From: JBELHR01 sp049606855
GTDB lineage: Bacteria; Bacteroidota; Bacteroidia; Flavobacteriales; Flavobacteriaceae
NCBI GenBank assembly: GCA_049606855.1
Contig: JBMYVY010000011.1
Coordinates: 7,089 to 71,088 of the forward strand
Direction of reading: 5' to 3'
Length of the DNA: 64,000 nucleotides
A program made the translations under genes and the position numbers. Under the pieces are notes generated by a model. It ran no database searches. It was not told the origin of the DNA and saw only the letters and a program-made list of their open reading frames with translations. Below are positions 1-9,060 of this stretch, piece by piece (positions within the stretch are counted from its first letter, which is position 1; each line of letters begins with the position of its first letter).

Positions 1-2072
1 TAGAATTTGAAAAAATCAATACCGCTTCAGTTAATCTGATTACCAATATGTCCAACATGGACTTGGACCCGGGTTTAATTCAAAACCTCGCCGATCGACA
101 ATTGACTTTTTTGGAACAGTATCTAGGTCCATTAGACCGCGAAGATTTATTGATTAGTGAATTGGATTATTTACAAAATCCGGTTTATGGATTCAATCAA
201 TTACCAAATTTCCTCGCTCCATTTCAGAACACCTTTCTTTGGGACGTTAAATTCCTAAAGGTTTTATCCAAAAGATATCTGGAAGAATTGGTTCAATACA
301 ACAAAAGAGAAGACTATTGGCTAGTCGACGCCATGCAAACATGGATCCTCATGGATTATGTGGCAAAATATTATCCCGATGAAAAAGCATTGGGCGGACT
401 GACGAAGTTGCCATTTTTCAAAAATTACTATTTGGCTCAATTGAGTTTTAACGGAAAATACCAAACCGTTTATCAATATATTGCACGCAGAAATTTGGAT
501 CAATCTCTGGACACACCGGCAGATGAATTATCGAATTTTAATCGAAAAATAACGAATAAATACAAGGCGGGATTGGGATTAAATTATTTAAACGCCTATG
601 CGGGTAATGATGAAATTCAAGCCATATTAAAGGAGCTGTTCTCGGCCCATCAAGGGAATTATTTGGCAAGTGAGGATTTTCGAAAAGAACTGCCAGAGAC
701 TTACGATTGGTTTTTTGATGATTATGTGGGCACTGACAAGCAAATCGATTATAAGCTTAAAAAAATCAGTGAAGATAGTATCGTTGTCGTCAAAAACAAA
801 AGTGGATATGCCGCCCCATTTACGGTTACCACTTTAAAAAAAGATCAAGTCATCAACGAATATTGGAAGTCGGGAACTATTACTCGTTTTGCAATTCCAA
901 AAGATTCAAGTGACCGTATTGCAATCAACTATGAGGGAACCGTTCCAGAGGTTAGGTTACATGACAACTGGAAGAAAAAAGGTTTTGGCCTAAGTGCTAA
1001 ACCTATAGATTTTAAGCTCCTTAAAGATTTAGATGACCCGAACAAAAATCAAATTTTCTATACTCCTGAATTCGTCTATAACTATTATGACGGGATTACT
1101 TTAGGGCTATCGATTAGTAACAAAACGCTTCTCGCTCAGGACTTTTTATTCAAAGTTACTCCGGCTTACGGATTTAAAAGTCAATCCTTGACAGGTTCGT
1201 TTGGAATGACGTATCGCATCGTACCAAAATCTTCAAATTCAATACGAAATATTGTAGTTGGGGCCTCGGGAAGCTATTTTCACTACGCTCCTGATTTAGC
1301 CTACTTAAAATTCAGTCCTTATGCTGGAATTAATTTTAAAAGAAAAAGTCTGAGGGATGTGGGTGGCCGATCGGTTGGCGTGAGCTATGTTCATGTTGAT
1401 AAAGACCCCAATCCCGAAGCAATCACCACTGATGAGATCAACCGCTATGGAGTAGTCAACTTCAACTATAATTATTCCAAACCTGCCTTAATTGATGATT
1501 TGAGATACAATGTCAATGTACAGTGGGAAAAGTCTTTTACTAAGGCTTCTCTGGACCTGAGGTATAGAAGACTAACTGACATCAAAAGACAATTGGATTT
1601 TAGAATTTTTGTAGGTGGGTTTTTGAGAAATGAGACCAGCTCAGACTATTTCTCTTTTGCTTTAGATAGACCCACAAATTATCTTTTCAATTATAACTTT
1701 TTAGGAACCTCGGAAACCAGTGGATTCTTTGCTCAACAGATCATTATTGCCGAAGGTGGTTTCAAATCAGATGTTGGAAATCCTTATGCAAATCAATGGA
1801 TGACAACTTTTAATGGAAGTGTTGGAATATGGCGTTGGGTCGAGTTTTACGGTGATGTCGGCTTTATGAAAAGTCGCGGTCAAGATGTGTTTTTTGGCTA
1901 TGACGGAGGGATGCGTTTAAATTTCGTCCACAATATCTTGGAACTTTATTTCCCTTTGTACTCCAATAATGGCTGGGAAACCAATACGGACAATTACGCC
2001 GAGAAAATCCGCTTTGTACTCACCCTAAATCCCGGTGCAATTCTGAATTTTGTCAGAAGGGGATTTATATAA
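1..2072 (+). CDS. C-terminal part of M1-like (gluzincin) peptidase / outer-membrane protein, 5'-truncated by window
   Basis: The frame is open from base 3 without a start, so the gene begins outside the window; the first in-frame ATG (48) is probably internal. About 690 residues are visible. The first ~230 are helical and resemble the C-terminal half of M1 aminopeptidases (a run around KITNKYKAGLGLNYLNAY, then KELFSAHQGNYLASEDFRK). No HEXXH motif is present; it would lie upstream. From about residue 350 the sequence changes to alternating aromatic/polar strands typical of an outer-membrane beta-barrel, ending in RRGFI. I infer a surface or periplasmic metalloprotease-like protein with a barrel. 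The family call is from recall of flavobacterial proteins with this architecture and is only moderately sure. A 129-bp gap with a promoter separates it from the next gene. Confidence 0.55.
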   Translation, partial: EFEKINTASVNLITNMSNMDLDPGLIQNLADRQLTFLEQYLGPLDREDLLISELDYLQNPVYGFNQLPNFLAPFQNTFLWDVKFLKVLSKRYLEELVQYNKREDYWLVDAMQTWILMDYVAKYYPDEKALGGLTKLPFFKNYYLAQLSFNGKYQTVYQYIARRNLDQSLDTPADELSNFNRKITNKYKAGLGLNYLNAYAGNDEIQAILKELFSAHQGNYLASEDFRKELPETYDWFFDDYVGTDKQIDYKLKKISEDSIVVVKNKSGYAAPFTVTTLKKDQVINEYWKSGTITRFAIPKDSSDRIAINYEGTVPEVRLHDNWKKKGFGLSAKPIDFKLLKDLDDPNKNQIFYTPEFVYNYYDGITLGLSISNKTLLAQDFLFKVTPAYGFKSQSLTGSFGMTYRIVPKSSNSIRNIVVGASGSYFHYAPDLAYLKFSPYAGINFKRKSLRDVGGRSVGVSYVHVDKDPNPEAITTDEINRYGVVNFNYNYSKPALIDDLRYNVNVQWEKSFTKASLDLRYRRLTDIKRQLDFRIFVGGFLRNETSSDYFSFALDRPTNYLFNYNFLGTSETSGFFAQQIIIAEGGFKSDVGNPYANQWMTTFNGSVGIWRWVEFYGDVGFMKSRGQDVFFGYDGGMRLNFVHNILELYFPLYSNNGWETNTDNYAEKIRFVLTLNPGAILNFVRRGFI

Positions 2073-2175
2073 GTTAAATTTTTACATATTATTTAGTGAT
2101 TTTGAACTTTTGTTAGTGATAATTCAATCATTTACAGCTATACGGCGAATTGCTTAGAAATCGTGTAATTTTTGC

Positions 2176-2183
2176 TATATTTG
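2176..2183 (+). promoter_or_regulatory. -7 promoter element of the E1 dehydrogenase gene
   Basis: TATATTTG matches the Bacteroidota TAnnTTTG box exactly. A TTG at 2150-2152 could be the -33 element, though the 23-bp spacer is a little long. The element overlaps the region that would be coding if translation began at the TTG at 2172, so the ATG at 2202 is the better start. Confidence 0.6.
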
Positions 2184-2201
2184 CAGCCTAAACAAAAAAA
2201 C

Positions 2202-4649
2202 ATGAATACCTCATCTAAGACTATGGAGAAACAACAACTTTCTTTTGAAGCCTTCAAACAAGAAGTTTTACAAGACTACAAAACGGCTGTAATTTCACGT
2301 GAATGTAGCTTGATGGGAAGAAGAGAGGTTCTTACTGGAAAAGCCAAATTTGGAATTTTTGGTGACGGTAAAGAACTTCCTCAATTAGCTATGGCCAAAG
2401 CCTTTCAAAAAGGAGATTGGCGTTCTGGCTACTACAGAGATCAGACCTTTATGATGAGTCTTGGATTATTGAAGCCGAGCCATTTTTTTGCAGGTCTTTA
2501 CGCGCATGTCGATATTGAAGCAGATCCGATGTCGGGAGGACGTCAGATGGGAGGTCATTTTATGACTCACTCTTTAGACGACCACGGAAATTGGGTGAAT
2601 TTGGCTGATCAATACAATTCAAGTTCGGATATTTCGCCAACTGCAGGTCAAATGCCAAGATTATTGGGATTGGCTCAAGCTTCTACCGTGTTTAAGAACG
2701 AAACGATTCCTGGAGCAGAAAAGTTCTCTAATAATGGACAAGAAGTTGCATGGGGAACAATAGGTAATGCCTCGACTAGTGAGGGGTTGTTTTTTGAGAC
2801 TTTCAATGCCGCTGGAGTGCTTCAAGTACCCATGGTAATTAGTATCTGGGATGATGAATACGGAATTTCTGTACATGCAAAACACCAAACGACCAAAGAA
2901 AATATATCAGAAATATTAAAGGGCTTTCAAAGAGACAAAAAGCATAAAGGATTCGAACTTTTAGAAGTAAAAGGTTGGGATTATGTTGCGCTTGTAGAAA
3001 CTTATGAAAAAGCAGGACGTATTGCTCGTGAGGAGCATGTTCCTGTGATGGTTCATGTTACGGAGCTGACTCAACCACAAGGACACTCGACCTCAGGATC
3101 TCATGAGCGTTATAAATCTAAAGACAGATTGGCTTGGGAGATCAAACACGATTGTATTTCAAAAATGAGAGACTGGATTCTCGGTTTTGAACTGGATGCA
3201 GATGGTGTTGAATTGAAATTTGTGAACAGTGAAGAGGACCTTATCCAAATTGAGAAAGAAGCGAAAAAAGAAGTTGCAACAGCCAAGCGAGCTTCTTGGA
3301 ATGCCTTTCTAGCTCCCATTCAGAATGAAAGAGAACAATTATGTACTATTCTAGATCGTGTTGCACAAAGCAGTGTCAACAAAAACTTTATTCTTAAGTA
3401 CAAATCAGATTTATTGCAAATCAATGACATTTCGAGAAAGGATATTTTTGATGCTGCACGTAAGGTTTTGACCCTGTGCAGGGAAGAAAAAAGTGCTTCG
3501 AAAAAAGAACTGAGTCTTTGGGTTCAAAACACGAGAAAAAATATTCAAAAGAAATACTCTTCCTTATTGCATAATGAGGGAGTAAATGCTGCAACCGAAA
3601 TACCGCAAGTAGCACCTCAATACAACGAGGAATCCCCTATGGTGGATGCTCGATTGATTATGAGAGATAATTTCGAGGCTTTATTTCACAAATATCCTGA
3701 AACTTTGATTTTTGGTGAGGATGCCGGATTTATTGGTGATGTAAATCAAGGATTAGAAGGGATGCAAGAAGAATTCGGAGAGACTCGAGTTTCAGATACT
3801 GGAATTCGTGAGGCTTCAATCATTGGACAAGGAATTGGAATGGCCATGAGAGGTTTAAGACCAATTGCGGAAATCCAATATCTAGATTATCTCCTTTACG
3901 GTTTACAAACCTTGAGTGATGATTTGGCTACCCTTAGATACCGAACTTTTGGAAAACAAAAAGCACCACTAATCGTTAGGACTAGAGGACATCGTTTGGA
4001 AGGGATATGGCATTCTGGATCTCCTATGGGAATGATTCTAAATGCGCTTAGAGGTATTTATGTTTTGGTACCACGAAACATGACCAAAGCAGCAGGTTTT
4101 TATAACACCTTGTTGAAATCGGATGAACCCGCATTAATCGTTGAGAATTTAAACGGTTATCGCTTAAAAGAAAAATTGCCTAATAATTTGGCAGAATATA
4201 CCACTGCTATTGGAGTGGTTGAAAAAATCAAAGAGGGTTCTGACATCACTGTAGTTTCTTACGGGTCAACCTTGAGAATAGTGGAACAGGCAGCAAATGA
4301 ATTGGAAGGTTTGGGGATTTCTGTAGAGATTATCGATGCGCAATCTTTATTGCCTTTTGATTTAAATCACGACACAGTGAAATCTGTAACCAAAACAAAT
4401 CGATTATTAATTGTGGACGAGGACGTCCCAGGAGGTGCATGTGCCTATTTAATGCAGAAAATTGTTGAGGAACAAGAGGCCTATCAATATTTAGATTCTA
4501 GCCCTCAAACTCTGGCGGCTCAAGCTCATAGGCCAGCATATGGATCTGATGGTGATTATTTCTCAAAACCATCTAAAGCCGATATTCTAGAGAAGATTTA
4601 TCAAATTATGCACGAGGCGGATCCAACAAAATATCCTGAAATTTACTAA
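2202..4649 (+). CDS. Fused 2-oxoacid dehydrogenase E1 component, alpha and beta subunits (branched-chain type)
   Basis: This is a thiamine-diphosphate enzyme that decarboxylates a branched-chain 2-oxoacid (or a related one) and transfers the acyl group to lipoyl-E2. The 815-residue chain carries an E1-alpha domain (about residues 20-380), a linker, then an E1-beta domain from about residue 480 (VDARLIMRDNFEALFHKYP, FGEDAG, VSDTGIREASIIGQGIGMA, VDEDVPGGACAYL). In the alpha half the ThDP/Mg motif reads GNASTSEG at residue ~188 instead of GDGxxxEG, followed by WDDEYGIS. The ATG at 2202 is chosen because an upstream TTG lies inside the promoter. The next gene starts inside its stop codon (TAATG), so the two are translationally coupled. 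No E2 or E3 gene is visible in the window. Confidence 0.9.
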   Translation: MNTSSKTMEKQQLSFEAFKQEVLQDYKTAVISRECSLMGRREVLTGKAKFGIFGDGKELPQLAMAKAFQKGDWRSGYYRDQTFMMSLGLLKPSHFFAGLYAHVDIEADPMSGGRQMGGHFMTHSLDDHGNWVNLADQYNSSSDISPTAGQMPRLLGLAQASTVFKNETIPGAEKFSNNGQEVAWGTIGNASTSEGLFFETFNAAGVLQVPMVISIWDDEYGISVHAKHQTTKENISEILKGFQRDKKHKGFELLEVKGWDYVALVETYEKAGRIAREEHVPVMVHVTELTQPQGHSTSGSHERYKSKDRLAWEIKHDCISKMRDWILGFELDADGVELKFVNSEEDLIQIEKEAKKEVATAKRASWNAFLAPIQNEREQLCTILDRVAQSSVNKNFILKYKSDLLQINDISRKDIFDAARKVLTLCREEKSASKKELSLWVQNTRKNIQKKYSSLLHNEGVNAATEIPQVAPQYNEESPMVDARLIMRDNFEALFHKYPETLIFGEDAGFIGDVNQGLEGMQEEFGETRVSDTGIREASIIGQGIGMAMRGLRPIAEIQYLDYLLYGLQTLSDDLATLRYRTFGKQKAPLIVRTRGHRLEGIWHSGSPMGMILNALRGIYVLVPRNMTKAAGFYNTLLKSDEPALIVENLNGYRLKEKLPNNLAEYTTAIGVVEKIKEGSDITVVSYGSTLRIVEQAANELEGLGISVEIIDAQSLLPFDLNHDTVKSVTKTNRLLIVDEDVPGGACAYLMQKIVEEQEAYQYLDSSPQTLAAQAHRPAYGSDGDYFSKPSKADILEKIYQIMHEADPTKYPEIY

Positions 4650-5278
4650 TGAAAGAGATAACACACCTTAATTGGAGATACGCTACCAAAAAATTTGATA
4701 GCTCAAAAAAATTAAATAAAGAACAAGTAGACGCCTTGATTGAGGCCTTTAATTTAACTGCAACATCCTATGGATTGCAGCCATTAAAACTGATTGTTGT
4801 TGAAGACCAAGAGGTCCGTAAAGAACTTCTTAAACATTCTTATAATCAGCAACAAGTAGTTGATGCCTCTCACCTTTTGGTAATTACTGCCAAGACAGTG
4901 ATGAATCAAGAAGATATTGAGGCTTTCTTTAACAGGATTAAAGATTTGCGCAACACCCCTGATGACGTTACTGCTCCATACAAAGCTCACTTGACGCATT
5001 GGGTAGCTGAAACACCTGCAAAAGAAATTGATCTTTGGGCGCGTAAACAAACTTATATTGCCCTTGGGAATCTTTTGAGTACTTGCGGTTTAATGCAAAT
5101 AGATTCATGTCCAATGGAAGGATTTGATGCAAATGCCTACGATCAAACCTTAGGACTTGACCAAGGTGATTACAAATCAAGCTTGGTGCTTCCCGTAGGT
5201 TACAGACATGAAGAAGACTTTATGGCAACCTTGCCAAAGATTAGAAAATCAACATCAGAAATCGTAAGCTATATCTAA
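4649..5278 (+). CDS. NAD(P)H-dependent nitroreductase family oxidoreductase (NfsB-like)
   Basis: This 209-residue protein has the length of NfsB/FMN-dependent nitroreductases. The N-terminal WRYATKKFDSSKKL and SYGLQPLKLIVVED match the FMN-phosphate and ring-binding strands of the family. WARKQTYIALGNLL and PMEGFDANAYDQTLGL match the later FMN/dimer regions. Such enzymes are cytosolic homodimers that reduce quinones, nitroaromatics or related electrophiles with NAD(P)H; the physiological substrate cannot be told here. The ATG overlaps the E1 stop (TAATG), and pepD follows after 1 bp, so the three genes form one operon. Confidence 0.88.
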   Translation: MKEITHLNWRYATKKFDSSKKLNKEQVDALIEAFNLTATSYGLQPLKLIVVEDQEVRKELLKHSYNQQQVVDASHLLVITAKTVMNQEDIEAFFNRIKDLRNTPDDVTAPYKAHLTHWVAETPAKEIDLWARKQTYIALGNLLSTCGLMQIDSCPMEGFDANAYDQTLGLDQGDYKSSLVLPVGYRHEEDFMATLPKIRKSTSEIVSYI

Positions 5279-5279
5279 A

Positions 5280-6740
5280 ATGAGTAAAGAAGTCAAAAAT
5301 CTAGTTCCTCAAGAAGTTTGGTCGAATTTTGCAGCGCTAAATGCGGTACCTAGACCTTCGAAAAAGGAAGAACGTATCATTGCTTTTATGATGGATTTCG
5401 GTCAAAACCTAAATCTAGAAACGTTTAAAGATGAAGTAGGGAATGTCATTATCAAGAAGGCGGCAACTCCTGGAATGGAAAATCGCAAGACTGTTGTTTT
5501 GCAATCCCACCTAGACATGGTGCATCAAAAAAACGCAGATACGGATTTTGATTTTGATACTCAAGGGATTGAAATGTATGTCGATGGAGATTGGGTAAAA
5601 GCCAAAGGAACCACCCTAGGTGCCGACAATGGCCTTGGAGTATCTGCAATTATGGGGATACTCGCTTCCAGTGACATCAAACACCCCGCGATTGAAGCAC
5701 TTTTCACCATTGACGAGGAAACAGGAATGACGGGCGCTATGGGATTAAAAGGAGGAATTCTTAGTGGAGATATTTTATTAAATCTGGACACGGAAGATGA
5801 TGATGAAATCTCAGTTGGTTGTGCAGGAGGAATTGATATTACCGCGAGAAGAACCTACAGCCAAGACCCTGTTGACGAAAGTAAACGCGCGTATTCAATT
5901 ATAGTTAACGGCCTAAATGGTGGACATTCTGGAATGGACATCAACAAAGGCTTGGGGAATGCCAACAAAATTATGAACCGTCTCTTGATGGATGGTTTTG
6001 AACAATATGGGTTAAGGATCAGCTCAATTCAAGGAGGATCTTTGAGAAACGCCATTCCTCGCGAAAGTCATGCTGTAGTTGTCGTTGACAAAATGCACGC
6101 TGAAGCTTTTGAATTTGAGTTTGATAATCTTGCCAGAATCATTAAAGAAGAGTTTCAAGTCATTGACCCGGATTTAAATATTGAGTTCCAGGTCTGTGTT
6201 CGACCTGAAAAGGTGATGGAACTCGGAGTTCAAGAAGGGGTATTGAGAAGTATTTATGCGGCCTTAAATGGGGTTTATCGTATGGACCCCTCTCTGGAGG
6301 ACTTGGTAGAAACCTCAAATAATATCGCTCGAGTAAAGGTTGGAGAAGGGAAAATTGAAATTGCCTGTTTAACCAGAAGTTCAGTTGAATCGAGTAAAAT
6401 GGATTTGGCTAACGCGCTCAGGTCAGCTTTTGAACTCAGCGGTCATGAAGTGGAGTATTCCGGCTCATATCCAGGTTGGAAGCCAAATATGGATTCCTCT
6501 ATTTTAAAGGAAATGTCTGCTTTATATCGCGATTTATTTCAAAGTGAACCAAATATTATGGCCTGTCATGCAGGTTTAGAATGCGGTATTCTTGGAACTC
6601 ATTATCCAGATATGGAAATGATCTCCTTTGGGCCAAATATTCGCGGGGCACATTCCCCAGATGAACGCGCAAGTATCTCATCAACAGCAAAATTCTGGAA
6701 TTACCTTTTGAGAACCTTGGAAAATATTCCTACAAAATAA
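5280..6740 (+). CDS. pepD: Aminoacyl-histidine dipeptidase (cytosol non-specific dipeptidase), M20 family
   Basis: PepD hydrolyses Xaa-His and other dipeptides with two zinc ions. At 486 residues it has the typical PepD length. Metal and catalytic motifs are in order: QSHLDMVHQ (His77, Asp79), GTTLGADNGLG around residue 115 (bridging Asp), IDEETGMTGAMGL around 145 (general-base and metal Glu), and HAGLECGILG near 425. The inserted lid/dimerisation domain contains LNGGHSGMDI. It starts one base after the nitroreductase stop. The gap to parA is 57 bp and holds a new promoter, so parAB is probably transcribed separately. Confidence 0.93.
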   Translation: MSKEVKNLVPQEVWSNFAALNAVPRPSKKEERIIAFMMDFGQNLNLETFKDEVGNVIIKKAATPGMENRKTVVLQSHLDMVHQKNADTDFDFDTQGIEMYVDGDWVKAKGTTLGADNGLGVSAIMGILASSDIKHPAIEALFTIDEETGMTGAMGLKGGILSGDILLNLDTEDDDEISVGCAGGIDITARRTYSQDPVDESKRAYSIIVNGLNGGHSGMDINKGLGNANKIMNRLLMDGFEQYGLRISSIQGGSLRNAIPRESHAVVVVDKMHAEAFEFEFDNLARIIKEEFQVIDPDLNIEFQVCVRPEKVMELGVQEGVLRSIYAALNGVYRMDPSLEDLVETSNNIARVKVGEGKIEIACLTRSSVESSKMDLANALRSAFELSGHEVEYSGSYPGWKPNMDSSILKEMSALYRDLFQSEPNIMACHAGLECGILGTHYPDMEMISFGPNIRGAHSPDERASISSTAKFWNYLLRTLENIPTK

Positions 6741-6771
6741 TAGAGAGGCTTTTTTAAATCCTAAAAAAACG

Positions 6772-6779
6772 TATTTTTA
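6772..6779 (+). promoter_or_regulatory. Probable -7 element of the parA operon
   Basis: TATTTTTA, in the context CGTATTTTTACC, is one base off TAnnTTTG and lies 18 bp before the parA ATG. Similar CGTA(A/T)TTTT(A/G)C boxes precede other genes in the window. Confidence 0.45.
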
Positions 6780-6797
6780 CCCTACACTAAATCTGAT

Positions 6798-7562
6798 ATG
6801 GGAAAAATAATTGCTATAGCTAATCAAAAGGGAGGAGTTGGTAAAACAACGACCTCTGTAAACCTTGCAGCCTCACTTGGAGTCTTGGAGAAAAAAGTAT
6901 TGATCATCGATGCTGATCCCCAAGCCAATGCCACTTCTGGTTTGGGAATAGATATCGAATCTGTTGAATTCGGTACCTATCAATTACTAGAACATGCGAT
7001 AACGGCAAAAGAAGCAATTATTTCAACCAATTCTCCTAACGTAGATATCATACCAGCTCATATTGATCTTGTGGCGATTGAAATTGAATTAGTCGACAAG
7101 GAAAATCGAGAATTCATGCTTAAACAAGCCATGCAGGAGATCAAAAATGACTACGATTATATTTTAATTGATTGTGCTCCTTCGTTGGGACTGATTACCT
7201 TAAATGCCCTTGTAGCATCAGACTCAGTAATTATTCCAATTCAATGTGAATATTTCGCTCTAGAAGGTCTTGGTAAATTATTGAATACGATTAAATCTGT
7301 TCAATCAATACACAACCCTGATTTGGATATTGAAGGACTGTTACTCACGATGTATGATTCGAGATTAAGACTTTCAAATCAAGTGGTTGAAGAGGTACGA
7401 AAGCATTTCTCTGCTATGGTTTTTGACACCATTATTCAAAGAAACATTCGATTGGGAGAAGCACCGAGTTATGGGGAGAGTATTATTTCCTACGATGCGA
7501 CGAGTAAGGGAGCAGTAAATTATATTAACTTAGCCAATGAGCTAATTAAAAATAATAGTTAA
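6798..7562 (+). CDS. parA: Chromosome partitioning ATPase ParA (Soj)
   Basis: ParA is a Walker-type ATPase that, with ParB bound near the origin, segregates the chromosome. The 254-residue protein begins directly with the deviant Walker A box QKGGVGKTTT (residues ~9-18, signature Lys present). It continues with IDADPQANATSGLG (Walker A'), YILIDCAPSLG (Walker B) and PIQCEYFALEGL. The absence of an N-terminal HTH and the short length make it the chromosomal Soj type rather than a plasmid ParA. parB follows after 1 bp. Confidence 0.95.
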   Translation: MGKIIAIANQKGGVGKTTTSVNLAASLGVLEKKVLIIDADPQANATSGLGIDIESVEFGTYQLLEHAITAKEAIISTNSPNVDIIPAHIDLVAIEIELVDKENREFMLKQAMQEIKNDYDYILIDCAPSLGLITLNALVASDSVIIPIQCEYFALEGLGKLLNTIKSVQSIHNPDLDIEGLLLTMYDSRLRLSNQVVEEVRKHFSAMVFDTIIQRNIRLGEAPSYGESIISYDATSKGAVNYINLANELIKNNS

Positions 7563-7563
7563 A

Positions 7564-8457
7564 ATGGCAAAGGCTACAAAAAAACAAGCACTTGGTAGAG
7601 GATTATCTGCTCTTTTAAAAGAGCCGGATATGAATGTAAATTCAGCAAAAGATAAAAATGCTGAACAAGTTGTAGGTAGCATTGTCGAGATTTCATTAAA
7701 TCAAATTGAGGTAAACCCCTACCAACCTCGAACTCATTTTGGTGAAGAAGAACTTAAAGAATTAGCCAGTTCTATTCAGGAACTTGGGGTGATTCAACCT
7801 ATTACCGTTCGTAAAATTGGACCGAAAAAATTCCAATTAGCCTCTGGAGAGCGAAGGTATAGAGCTTCCAAATTAATTGGAAACAAAACCATTCCTGCCT
7901 ACATAAGATTGGCCAATGACCAAGAAATGTTGGAAATGGCTTTGGTTGAAAATATTCAACGAAAGGACCTTGATGCCATCGAAGTTGCACTTTCCTATCA
8001 ACGTATGATCGATGAATTAGACCTTACTCAAGATCAAATGAGTGAGCGTGTAGGAAAAAAGCGATCTACAATAAGTAATTATTTGCGTTTATTAAAACTC
8101 GACCCGATTATTCAAACAGGAATTCGCGATGGATTCTTATCTATGGGACATGGTAGAGCACTTATTAACGTAGAGGATTTAGGGGTTCAACTAAAAATCT
8201 ATGAGCAAATCATAAAAAACAGTTTATCAGTAAGACAAACTGAACAATTAGTTCAAAAGGCTAAGGCTGGAGAATCAGATCCACAGCCGAACAAAAAAGC
8301 AAGTATACCAGCCCCTATAAAAGAAGGTGTAAATGAAATGAGTGAATATCTAGGTGCTAAAATAAATGTGGCCATCGGCTCAAATGGAACAGGTAAATTA
8401 ACCATCCCTTTTAACTCTGAAGAAGACTTTATTCGCATCAAAAACTTATTAAAGTAA
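7564..8457 (+). CDS. parB: Chromosome partitioning protein ParB (Spo0J)
   Basis: ParB is a CTP-dependent clamp that loads at parS sites and spreads. The 297-residue protein opens with the ParA-interacting peptide KKQALGRGLSALL. The ParB/Srx domain follows: VNPYQPRTHF, QLASGERRYRASKL (the GERRxR CTP-binding motif) and ALVENIQRKDLDAIEVA. Next comes the HTH LTQDQMSERVGKKRSTISN that reads parS, then a linker and a C-terminal dimerisation domain. The DUF5683 gene begins immediately after the stop. Confidence 0.95.
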   Translation: MAKATKKQALGRGLSALLKEPDMNVNSAKDKNAEQVVGSIVEISLNQIEVNPYQPRTHFGEEELKELASSIQELGVIQPITVRKIGPKKFQLASGERRYRASKLIGNKTIPAYIRLANDQEMLEMALVENIQRKDLDAIEVALSYQRMIDELDLTQDQMSERVGKKRSTISNYLRLLKLDPIIQTGIRDGFLSMGHGRALINVEDLGVQLKIYEQIIKNSLSVRQTEQLVQKAKAGESDPQPNKKASIPAPIKEGVNEMSEYLGAKINVAIGSNGTGKLTIPFNSEEDFIRIKNLLK

Positions 8458-9060
8458 TTGATCAAGATTCTTAAATATTGCTTCCTGTTTTTTGGTATAG
8501 TTTCTGCGCATGCACAAACTACCGTGGTAAGCGACAGTATAGTTCCAATAACAACAGATAGCTTTTCGCAAATTCAAGTGGGTGATTACAATCCCTTGTC
8601 CCCTTCTAAAGCTGCCTTTTATTCAGCTATTTTTCCAGGGATGGGTCAAGCCTATAATAAGAAATATTGGAAAGTACCAATAGTATGGGGTGCACTAGGG
8701 ACCTCAACTTACTTTTATGTAACAAATAAGAATTACTACGACCAATCTCGTGAGGCCTATAAATTATTAAAGTTAGGGTTCCCGGTTCCCGAGGACAATG
8801 ATTTTTACGATTTGGTCTACAACAGTAGTGACCCAGAGTCTCGACTCGAAAGCGCTCAAGAATATTATAAAAGAAATGCGGATTTATCTTTATTGATCAC
8901 CATTGGTATTTATGCGCTTCAAATTATTGAAGCCAGTGTAAATGCTCACTTGATGCAATTCAATATGGATAGCGACATTAGTTTTGTCCCAGAGGTGAAT
9001 TTTGATCCTATCACAGGGCAAAGTTATGCTGGTATGAGTTTTAAATATAAATTTAAGTAA
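8458..9060 (+). CDS. DUF5683 domain protein, exported or membrane-associated, unknown function
   Basis: A 200-residue protein with an N-terminal signal peptide (IKILKYCFLFFGIVSAHAQ). It then has the hydrophobic stretch SPSKAAFYSAIFPGMGQAYN and a conserved KKYWKVPIVWGALG segment typical of DUF5683. A second hydrophobic helix, LLITIGIYALQIIEASVNAH, follows, then a short beta-like tail ending MSFKYKFK. The start is TTG directly after the parB TAA; no better in-frame start precedes the signal peptide. Its place between parB and dapB is conserved in Bacteroidota as I recall. No function can be assigned. Confidence 0.8.
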   Translation: MIKILKYCFLFFGIVSAHAQTTVVSDSIVPITTDSFSQIQVGDYNPLSPSKAAFYSAIFPGMGQAYNKKYWKVPIVWGALGTSTYFYVTNKNYYDQSREAYKLLKLGFPVPEDNDFYDLVYNSSDPESRLESAQEYYKRNADLSLLITIGIYALQIIEASVNAHLMQFNMDSDISFVPEVNFDPITGQSYAGMSFKYKFK

